Shown: piece after piece, positions 11,596-23,500 of the stretch | Layout of the letters: the number at the start of each line of letters is the position of its first letter | Numbering within the stretch: the first letter of the stretch is position 1 | Source of the DNA: Bugula neritina | Lineage: Eukaryota; Bryozoa; Gymnolaemata; Cheilostomatida; Bugulidae | NCBI GenBank assembly: GCA_964035545.1 | Contig: OZ037767.1 | Coordinates: 19,229,628 to 19,293,627, forward strand | Direction: 5' to 3' | DNA: 64,000 bases | Program-made: the position numbers and the translations under genes | Notes under the pieces: generated by a model | Databases searched by the model: none | Seen by the model: only the letters and a program-made list of their open reading frames with translations | What the model was told of the DNA's origin: nothing

Positions 11596-14500
11596 TTAGT
11601 CAAGTGTGTATGCATCACGAAGACCTCCATTAAAATAGTCAATAGTGGAGTCGTTATCAAACATGCTTGACTTGTCGTGTTGGTAAAAGCAATGCGCTTT
11701 ATCGGAGTTGTACAGAGCGTCATGTGTATAGCCAGGAGTGTAAGCATTGCCATATCCACCACTGCCAACCATATAGCTCTGGATTTGGCTGTTTAAGGAA
11801 GGGTAAACGGCAGCGGAGATGTTTGATCTTAGCTTCCAGAACCTGTCCATTTCCTCTTGCCTTCTCTCTGAGGCAGCGGACTACAAAACAGGAAAACAAT
11901 AGAAATTTATGTCATAAATATTAATATACATTTTGTTAAGAAAGATAGCATTGGCTGTTCATAGCTTTTGCAGCTTTACTTTTCAGCTTATTGGCTATAT
12001 ACTTAAAATAACTACCTTTTAGAAGGAAAGAAGAGCTAAACCTAGCTTTATAGTTTGATAATTTTGCCAGGGAAAAGATCTGCATGCATTAATATTTGTG
12101 AGCAATGCTTGCATTAATAGAATTTTTACATTAACTTTAATTTCATTGCTTGTATAAATGTAAGAGCATCAATTTTATAGTATGATTTTCCTCTAATGTT
12201 ATTCTTCATTTATAAGTATTTGTTCGGTACTTGCTGCATATAAAAATTCAAATGTGTTTTATTTTAGAGTAAAAGATACAGTCAATAAGTAAACAAAAAT
12301 TCCACCACTAGTAAAAAAGGTGTCACCTGTACAAAACATTGCGTCAGTGAAATTGAAAAACTACAAGCTAATAATATTTGCGTTTAACTTCACTGCTGGC
12401 CTTATTTCTTTGGCTACAGATGCAAGATAAATTAAATTTTTATTTTTAAATCTCACTCCATTTCAATAAAACGCAATGTAGTGGAATGTAGCACTAAATT
12501 AAGAAAAATGGGCTCGCTAAATAACTAGCAGCCAATCAGGTGACATCAGACAATATTCGAACTTGTCGTTCAGCATTCTCAACACATGAAATTCATGTAC
12601 AGTGGACACCTTTTTCTACATGTGGTTCGAATTTTTGTCTTCGAAAATACGCCCCATGTGGACCTACGCTTACTTATTGCCTGCTATTTAAGCTAAAGAA
12701 ACTACAGAGCATTTTTGGTCCACATACCACATTAAGATAGACGACCTGAATGTCATTAAAGTCGATGCATCCAAATACTTGAGTTGTCTTACCTTGTTGT
12801 CCTGTGAGGATGAAAGTGGGAGGATGTTGTTGCTAAGCAACTCGTACGCAGAATTAGAGCTAGTATGTCCACTAGAGCTGGGGTTCCTCTGTCTTGCTAG
12901 TTCAGGAGCTGAGCCCTCCATGCCATGTATTCCGGAAACACCAGACAACCCGTGTAAGCCAAGTCGCGGTAGAGGCTTGAAAGCCGAACAATGATCTTCA
13001 TACTGTCTCCTGTAAAACCATAACAAGAAATTTGAAGAGTTCAAAGCAATGTATATATAAAATAGCAAACATTGCAGTAGACATCGCTGTAACAGCAGAG
13101 AAAATCAACAAAAACACAACAAAAATAATATACATGTAGATGTTTTCAATGCACAATGGCTTCATTTTCATAGAAACGGCTTCTTTCTTATTAGTAACAC
13201 TTACTTATATTTTTATAAAGATTCTCAGTAGCTACCAATAACTCAGCCACCTCAAGTGAAAACACAACTTAAGTCAAGTTACCGCAACACTTACCTGGCA
13301 GTAGAAGGGAACAGGTGTGGAGCAGCTAACCGATGATAACTTCCCTCGGGAGTCGTGTAGGTAGTAGACACTGCCGAGGGGTTACTAGCCGGAGACATCA
13401 GCTTGTTCATCACTTCCTGCTGACTAGACTGCTGCTGCTGAATCAGAGGTGCGTTGTGACAGGCAGTCGGTTGCTCTAAATTGGTAATTCCGTTATAAAC
13501 CATCCAAACAAAACACATCATAATGGAATCTTACACTATTTTATAACGGAATAAAACGTTGACAGTAAACTAGGTATTACCCATTTAGGTGCAGCAGTGG
13601 AGAAATTGAGATAGCCTAAGTTCTTTAATTTTTGTATTAAATTTTGGTTTGGGGCGTGGGCTGAGATTCTTGTAAGAACATAACTTCTTTTGTTACAATT
13701 TTAATCTAGAGGCTGTTTCTCCATTACTGCACCTACCTTGCATAACCAATTGCGTTACAAACCAACAAAACAAAACAAAACCATCATAATGGAATATTAC
13801 ACCATTTGCTAAGGGAATAAAAAGTTGACAGTAAACTAGGTATTACCAATGACTGTCCAGTTATAAAACTAAGCTGTTTCCCAACTGATTAATTGGGAGC
13901 AATGTCGTACCATACAAAAATATGTAAACAGGTTTGCGAAATAAATTCTAGAATTCAGTGTTGTGAGAATAGAATTACCTTCAACTTTACAGATCATGTT
14001 TTCCACTGCTTGAATAGACTGTGGTTGTTGCAGAGCATTGGCAGTGGCAACTCCTACAGCTGTTACACCAGCGTGTTTGTTCTTGATATGGTTCTGCAGA
14101 TAGGTGTCCTACAAAATCCAACATCTCCACTGAAGAAATCATAAGGTTTGCTAGAAAAGGCAATAGTCATGTGACCTCATGTTAGCCATAAAAATGGATG
14201 AAAATTCTGGGGGTGTAGAGAGAATGAGTGGGTTGATGCGGCGACTAAGGAATCATGGAGATGTATATTGAGTGAGTATACAAAGTGAGTATACAGAGTG
14301 AAGGTACAGAGTGAGTACAGTGAGTGAGTGAGTATACAGAGTGAGTATACTGAGTGATTAGTACTGAGTGAGTATACAGAGTGATTAGTACTGAGTGAGT
14401 ATACAGAGTGAGTATACAGAGTGATTAGTACTGAGTGAGTATACAGAGTGAGTATACAGAGTGAGTATACAGAGTGAGTATACAGAGTGAGTATACTGAG

Positions 14501-17500
14501 TGAGTATACTGAGTGAGTATACAGAGTGAGTATACAGAGTGAGTATACTGAGTGAGTATACTGAGTGAGTATACAGAGTGAGTATACAGAGTGAGTGTAC
14601 AGAGTGAGTGTACTGAGTGAGTATACAGAATGAGTATACAGAGTGAGTATACAGAGTGATTAGTACTGAGTGAGTATACTGAGTGAGTATACAGAGTGAG
14701 TATACTGAGTGAGTATGTAGAGTGAGTATGCTGGGTGATTAGTACTGAGTGAGTATACTGAGTGAAAATACTGAGTGACTATATTGACTTAGTATATGAA
14801 GATAGTGAGTAACAGAACTCCACCTGAGAATGACAGCTGCTACCAACTTGTAGGCAGGGTTTACACAACTAGCCAATTGACCAACAAAGTGGAGTACAGT
14901 AACAGCTATGAAGTGTGAAGGTAAAATGACAGAAGTAGTTTGACGTATGAACTAGAATCACTACCTACATCTTAGCCAGCTGCTAGTTATACTATGTTAT
15001 GTGTGAGCTAATTGCAACAGAAGAGAAATTTACTGCTGAAAGTTGGCGACAAGAAGGCCTGACATCCCAAGATGGATGAAATGTTTGGCACTAGTTGGGA
15101 ACTGGCAGTCAGTTCTCTTTGACAATGATTGCAAAGTTGATACTGATTTATGAGAAGTTATCGATGTAATGATGTGAGGTTTAGAGAATAGCCTGCCAAA
15201 TAATCGAGAAAGAGCTAATAAGCCTTTGGTCCAACTTTTCAAGTCATTTGGGACTTGCACCATGTTACAGCCAATAGAAAGTAAGACTGGGTTATGTAGG
15301 CTACCAAGGCTTTGACAGATTAAACTTAGTACACGATAATGCAAGTTTAATTGTGATTGACTCGTCCCTAAATCTGTATCCTGGCCTGTAAAAGGTTGGT
15401 TTGTTTTTTGGCACACAGGTTAATCAAAACAAAATAAGCTGATACCACAACCGGCATATCTCTCTGGTTGCCATGGTGATGATAGGTTGGAGATGATGAC
15501 CACAGTATACTAAACAAAGAGCACAAAACAACAGTGACTATAGACACTGCATCACATAGTATAGTGTCTATAGTGACTACACAGTACAGTGACTACACAG
15601 TACAGTGACTATACACTACAGTGACTGCACAGTACAGTGACTGCACAGTATGGTGACTGCACAGTACAGTGACTATACAGTACAGTGACTATACACTACA
15701 GTGACTACACAGTACAGTGACTACACAGTATGGTCACTGCACAGTACAGTGACTATACAGTACAGTGACTATACAGTACAGTGACTAGACAGTACAGTGA
15801 CTACACAGTACAGTGACTATACAGTACAGTGATCGTAGCAAATACAACACACTCACACATATACAGTATACGCACAGTATATTGTGCTATAGTATAATTT
15901 GCTACTTTCTCAGATTGATGTAATAATTTCATGGAAGCAAATATAGTTCTCGGATTCAACCAAGGAGCGCAATATTATGGTTCTTAGTCTAAACCCAAAC
16001 ACAGGGGACACTTGGTGACAGTCCAAACTCTAGAGTCAAGATCAATGACCCAGCATATAGTAGAAGGAATAAGAAAAGTATTTCAACAATATAAAGATTG
16101 ACAGAGTAGATAAAACTGATGACGGCACTGTTTGCTGATGATATGGAACTAATGTGTGCCCACAGCATGGCTTTATGCACACATGTAATCGTGTTCAATA
16201 CATGTTTCAGCTTTCATGTCACGCCAGGGGCTTTAATACAAGACATTATTCAAAACACATTGATATACTGGTGTTGCGAAATCTTCAATCATGCAGAAGT
16301 TAGGGAAATGGAGATATGATATTGGGTTACTGGTATTATAGTGGGACAAGTAGTGGGGCGTGAAGAAGTTGGCAAGCAGAGTGTGTAGGCTGTTGAAAGA
16401 TGTAATGGCAGGGTTAGACTAAGTTTAAAGAGATATAAGAATAATGACTTGGCACTAACAAAACTTACAGACTGGCGCTGTATGACATCTACAGTTTGAA
16501 TACTAACAGACAATGAGCTCTAACAGACAGTGAGCTCTAACAGACAATGAGCTCTAACAGACAAGAAGATTTGTTAAGACAAAGTAGATACCTATTGTCA
16601 TTATAAAATTTAAGAAAATATACAAACATTAACTAAATCATAATCAAATTATTACTTGTTGGAAAAATGACAACATACAGTCCAAGAGAGGGTTGGGCCA
16701 AGCTGATTGGCCAAAGACTGACTTGTTTAGTTTCATGGGAACTGGTTATCAGCCAACTTATAGAGAGGTTCCAGTTTAGAAGTTGATAGAAGTTTATCAA
16801 AGACATAGTTAATGCAAGCATGAAGAATTCGATTTGGCAGGGCACACAGCAATGCAATAAAATATTAATGCATTATTATATTTCTATGACATGACTTATT
16901 GCAACAGCATTACAATGCTAAAATACTGTGATGACATCACGTGTTGGTGACATCAGCATGACCAAACAGATACCATTAGAAATGTTTCAAAGGAATTAAG
17001 TTCACCGCCATTAGCTATAATAAATATTACCACCATCAAAATAATGGGGAGATTGATGTATGACCCATTAGGCAAGTGTTTAGTGAGGTACTAATTCCAA
17101 GGGACTGCTAAATCCTATGAAGCTGCAATTTTATTTATGAGTTATTTCTTTTACAAATAGAAAAATTAAAATTATAGGCTTTGTTGCCCAACAACTTTCT
17201 ATTTATAGCCCCCTCCCCTAAAAAATGTCAAATTATATATTTCAAAACGAAACGAAGATAAAAAGTTGCCAAAAAGTCAGCCAACAAAATATTGCAAACT
17301 GTGATTGTGTCATGAGTTAATGGGGTGTCACACGCTCATCTTTCAAAGGGATTATGTCACATCAGAGTAAGTAAACAGGCCATACCTGTGTGTATGACTT
17401 TCCACATTCCTCACACACGTAGTTTCGGACCCTCTTGTTCACCATATGGGTGCGGAGATGGGCGTTCAAGCTTGCTTCGTCGTAATAGCACTTGTAACAA

Positions 17501-20500
17501 GACGTGCACCTGTGAGAAATATTCTACAGTATGTATTTGCAATGTTGGTTTAAAGTGCAAAGCAGTGCATAGATATAATAATTGTTGATAGATTTCTGTC
17601 ACAATGCAAGTTGCTGTGAATGTCACGCTGAAATGTGTATATGTCCTACACAAGCCTTATGATTTAGTCACCGAGTTTATAGGTAACTAATTCTTACAAT
17701 AAAATATAAAATCTAATCGACAAACTATATTAATCTAACTCTATTTGAATCTGCAATCAATTTGGAAATCTGGAACTTATTTCCATTCATGACTCAATAT
17801 TTGTTGACCTTTCATGTTCCCAAAGTCTAGTAGAGTATAAAATAACAGCATATTTCAAACTAGCACCTTATGTAATATGTGGAGCATGCAATCAAAGTTG
17901 AGCAAATCAAAGACAGTATAATATGTTTAATACAGTATTCCCTCAATATCTTACAGTTCCAGTGCTCACGAAATTCCACAGGCCACGAAAAGGGCGTGAA
18001 CCCCAAAAAGGTCTTGAACCCCGAAAAGGACTTGAACCCTGAAAAGGGCTTGAACCCCAGTTTGTGGCTTATGCACGTGCTTATAGGGACAAATAGCAAA
18101 ATATAACGGATCCTTGAGCCAAATCTGGTATTCTACTATGTCCTGAACCCCCCCCCCCTCAGCTCAGTGAGATGTGGAGGGAGCACTGTATATTATTTGG
18201 AGTTTGGAAGACTAACAAGTCCCAACTACATTGTAATTCCATCTGATGATCTGTGCCTGCAGAATGGAGGCTGCGGTGAAAAATATTAGGAGGTTTATTT
18301 CTACTAATTTACATAATATTAAAATATTTATAGTCTGTGGTATAAGACTCTAGTATTGAGCTCATGAAGTAGTAGCTGCAGAAAGAGTTGATAATAACAT
18401 TAAGATTTCTATCTTCAGAACGCTAAAGCCTGCCAAAAACTTAGATTCAACTTCCTAGTGAAAAATTTATATGGGCCAATTTGGTGACTAAAATAACATG
18501 TTGATAATTAGACAAGAACAAAACAATTCTGTTGAGACTAGAAGAAAGCTATAAACATAACAATTCTGATCTCATACTATTACCTATTTTTAGATATCCT
18601 TACAGACTAGTAATTTAATTATAAATAGGTATACAAGAAACTTTTTTTATTACTTCAACTATCAAAGGAAAGTGATATTTCTGGACACCACTGTGTCCAT
18701 CTTCAGAGTTATATATTCTATAGGAAGAGAGTAAATAAAAATGGCCACCAGCTGCAAAAGATCAGTTTGGTAAACTAAATTACATTAGCCAATTATAGCA
18801 GATGGCAAAAGCTACTTCACCTATGAACAAATAGTGAGAAATGGTACTTTAAAGAGAAACTCTCTACAGTCTATACAATGTCAAGGTTGTTTTCACGCAT
18901 GTAAGACACTCCTACAGCCTTAGTTCTCCACAAAAACTCCCTTTTTATTTTCTTATGTTGTAAACACATATTTTTCAATTCAGTCAAAAATATTCAAGAA
19001 AATAAATTTTCAAGATTTTTTCAAACCAAAACTTTTTTCCAGCCTAATGTTTTACCTCTCAAAAAGTCATAACAACTTTTTCAATGCTGATAGTCAAGTA
19101 CTTAGAGACTTGAAGAGTTCTCTTTATAAGCCCACATAATGTCCAACATAATAAATCCAGTACTGGTTCACTTGGAGGGAAACTGCGTGGTTACCACAGA
19201 TTTGAGAAAACTCATTAAAAATCACCATTAAGCAAAAAATCTTATGCTGTTTTACAAGAACCCAATTTGGCATACGTTACAAAAACAAGGTATCAAAGAG
19301 AGGCTGAGTGAGCAGCTGGCCGCAATAAATCAACTGTGTGGAACTACAATGTGCTTGCATGGTGTAGGGTGTCTACAACAACAGTACTCCAACATACTTG
19401 TGTACATTGCCATCTGGTAGATGGGATCTCGTGTGGCTCTGTAGGTTCGAAAGTTGACTGAACGCTTTTGTACATCCCGGCTCTTTGCATCTGTAAGGCT
19501 TCTCACCTACAGGAAAGTATCAGTAAGTGATAGTTGTACTTGATAGTGTAATAACTGTGAGTAGTCTAGTAGTTTCAGTGACTAGTAGTTGTACTTGATA
19601 GCATAGTAACTGTGAGTATTGGTAGTATCAGTGAGTGGTAGTTGTACTTTATAGTATAGTTACTGTGAGTACTGGTTAGTAATTGTTATAATAGTGACAG
19701 TAGTAGCTCCTACTAAATGGAAAGGAGCAATGTAACAGTTGAAAGCCATAAGAATGACACTTTGCTTCTGTGTTGACAAGTGACAGTTTAAATAGTATTG
19801 ATTGGTATGATTTGTGAGTCATGAATCTGTCAGATCCATTTTATGGTGGGAGACACCTGCTGTAACATGCCAGGTCACATAACCATGTCCTATTAGAATG
19901 GTGTGTATAATGCAGGCCTTCTGCTTCTCCCTTCTCTTTTAATACTTGTCAATTGATCCAAATTAATCACAGATGCATTACAGCATTCAGTAGCCATGCT
20001 TATAGATAGTGGCCTTAGCTCTTATGTGTTTATACATTTGACATATTGATATGTGCAAGGTCTAGCATAAGCAGCATCAAAATACAAAAGGTATAATTAC
20101 TTAGGGTAGTTATAAATCTTTACAAAGTTACAATACCTAACCTACATACATGGAAATATGAAAATTGGCAAAGGTGTCTAAGATAAGATAGATAAAATAA
20201 GATTTTGTCTGAGATAGTTAAAAGTTTTTTTCATTGGTCAGTGCATCACTTTAAACATCTACATTAAAACCCGTGAACATTGCATGGATACGTGATAACT
20301 CAATATATTTTACTCAATGATTTTGCATTCAGTGTTATAGTAATTTTACTATTTTACTATTACAAGGAGCTTAGATAATTTTGAGGAGTTGCTTTTAGAA
20401 AAAAATAGTGAAAATGTCAGCCTAGCCAAACAAATTGCAGGATGAAATAAAGATATTTACTGTTGCTTACTTATTGTTGAATATATTTACTGTTGCTAAC

Positions 20501-23500
20501 CCACTTATTTACAGATACTTACCTATTTATTAATGGATATATCTACTGCTGTTAAGTTATTGTTAGATACATTTACTGTTACTTACCAACTTATTTATGA
20601 ATATATTTATTGTTGCACAACCAGGTTAATGCTAATACCACTTTAAATGATATCTAATGCTCTGATAAAATTAAATAACTTCTAATCCCTGCACTGTAGA
20701 ACTTATAGGTATTTATTAGTGATATTGAAGAATATTAATATGCAAATACCATTTTTTATTTCAACTAAAATTTAATAACAGTGAAATTATTATTGTAAAA
20801 TTTGTTATATACCAATATAATTCACATATGGCAAAATTGGGTATTTTTTTGCCTCATAAAAAGTTTGTAACTTCTGAAAATTCTAAACTGCATATCAAAT
20901 ATATAAAGAGCACCCTTCCAATGTCATAAAACACTAACTACTCGTAACTTGGCATTTCCTAAACTGTGGAATATGTACTACTACAAAGTTACGAAGAGAT
21001 TTTAGCTGACAAGGGATATACTCACCAGAGTGCGTTCTCTCATGCTGCTGCAAGTGAGACAGCTGTTTAAACGACTTGAGACACTTGGAGCACTCGTAGG
21101 GCTTGACTCCAGTGTGAATTCGCATGTGCTGTGACAGATAGCTAGAGTTAAAGAAACTCTTGGTACAGTAGGGGCACTGGTAGTTCTTATCACGCCCATC
21201 ACTCTTATGAATTCTCCCGGCATGTATTGACAGGGCAATTCGAGAATCAAACACCTATGGAAAAAAAAACTCATGCAAGTTTATAGTCACCATCCCTATG
21301 AGAAAACCCCTGATGGAAGGGGTTTTTGTTAAATCGGCTGAAGACTTATTCAGATGGGGCACAGAAGCAATTATGACTGGATGCTCTTCCTAACATCACC
21401 AATGCCTTTCATCAGGCTCGAACCCATGACTCCTTGTTTACTAGGCAAGCGCTGTAACCCCTAAACCATGGCTGCTCCCCAACCAAACACCTATGAATTC
21501 ATCACAAAATATAGGTAATTTTCATTAAAGTAAAATAGTCTCTTTTTTCCAACCAATAAAAGCTAACACAATAGTTGATGATATTATTGATGGTATTTAA
21601 GGCTGATAGGAAGTTGGAATATCTTGTCTGAAAGTAGGTTAAATATAAAGGAGGATGCGGGAGGAATGAGGGAGGGATGAGGTGGTGTAGAGACACAGGG
21701 AGAAGAAGAGAGTAAATCTATCCGTTACTCACATCCTAGTTCATGGAACATAAGTACAAGCATTACCATTAATAACAATAATAGCAAAAAAGTGCTAATG
21801 ATATCGTAATTGATGATTGCATAGTAACACATTGGTGATGGTACAAAAACTTAAGTGTAGCAGTTTAGAAGGAGATATTACAGAGTTGCCTTCTCAAAAC
21901 ACTGAAGGATGCAAAACATGTCTGTATAATTGCTATAAAATTTAGGAGTTACAATGCTTTTAAACAAGGAGTTGCATTATAGCCTTCTGTGCACAAGAAC
22001 TGGGGGTTAATATGCAGCGGTGAAAAGTTAGTAATTTTATATTTCATTTGCAATAGAGGTCAATCAAATAGGTGCTACCACAATCACTTTATCTGTTTAT
22101 CATAAATAAAGACAGTGTTTAATGATATGCCTAACTTATCTACTGAAAATAAAGTCCAGGCATTGCAACTTTCCAATAAATTAAAAGGCAAATAAACGTT
22201 TGAATCTCCAAAGTTGAGCAATTACATACATTCTATATGCAAATGTATGACATGCCAACAGTGGAGCTGAATAAAAAAAAAACAAAAAATTGATTAATTC
22301 TCCAACTGACAATCTCAAGTAGATGAATGATTTATTTCAGAAAAAGAAGCTTTAAAGGAGGCAAATAGATGGAATGGAGCGGTGGAGTGGGTTGCAGAGT
22401 GTTCACAGCAAAGTAACACTGTATCATACAACCTGTTATTCTAAACTCTACTGACTAAATGATATGTTATCTTTTTATACTTCAGTTGGACTGAACACTA
22501 TATTAGCAAACAGAATATGTAGCCAAAATATCCACCAGTAGTTGTTTGGTGAGCACACATACACTGTAGCCAATACCAACCAGGCAATATTTAGAATTAC
22601 TATACAAAACCTCACTATACTAACATTGCAATAGGTTATAAAACACACATCTGGCTCCACACACATCCTGCCAGAAAACACCTTATGATCACTAGCCAAT
22701 CACAGCACAACTCCCTGAATGAATAATAACACTCTTGTCACCATCTAACCTAGTCTGAGAACTAGAGAAGCTGCTTTAGCCTTGATTCCATTGTACACAG
22801 AGGGAAGGGGCTGGTGTATAGATACCCTATCTATTTAGCACAAAGTACTTTTTGTTTATCAGTGGTCATTATAACTGTAGTATAATTGCACCACATTATT
22901 TCCGTTTATTTCGCAATTTGAAGAAACCCAAAATGGCCGACACATCATTAATCCTTCTGCTAAAAGCACTAGTTGGAGTTACCTGACAGCATGTTTCACA
23001 TTTGTACTTCAGCGCCTTTGACTTTTTAGCTTTAGAAGGGGTGCTAACTGGTAAAGACGGCTCTGTAGGTATTGCTGCCGCCGATATTTGGGTTTGCGGA
23101 GAAGAGTTCTTGACAGCTGTTAGTGCAGTGACAGTGTGGGAAACTGGGTTCAGCATCTGATGGTGAAACAGGTCCAACTCTTCAGCCTTCTCACTCATGA
23201 ACGACTACAACACACCACTACAATATTAACACCGCACCCTGTTACCATACGGGTAGAAAATAATCTCTAGAAGTTCTCTGTACACCAGGAGTTGCCTTTT
23301 CTTAGCTAACTAGCTGGTGCATTTACAGAGACTTCATCAAAATGAAAGACGGCTTAAATGTAAAATATTTGTGCCCACTAATGAGACCATAATACACTTA
23401 GTACCAGAGGTTGCATTTCACTGTTATAATTCTTGCAATATTGTTTACATTTTCCAACATCTTATTTTACTTCAGCTCCAAAACTCAACCTTATGCTGAG

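Noticed and set aside
11667-11924. 85-codon plus-strand frame
   Set aside because: Antisense of the last zinc-finger exon, which has clear splice and family support on the minus strand.
15030-15416. 128-codon minus-strand frame in zinc-finger intron 5
   Set aside because: Composition looks nearly protein-like, but I found no known motif and no splice sites linking it to the gene; kept out for lack of support.
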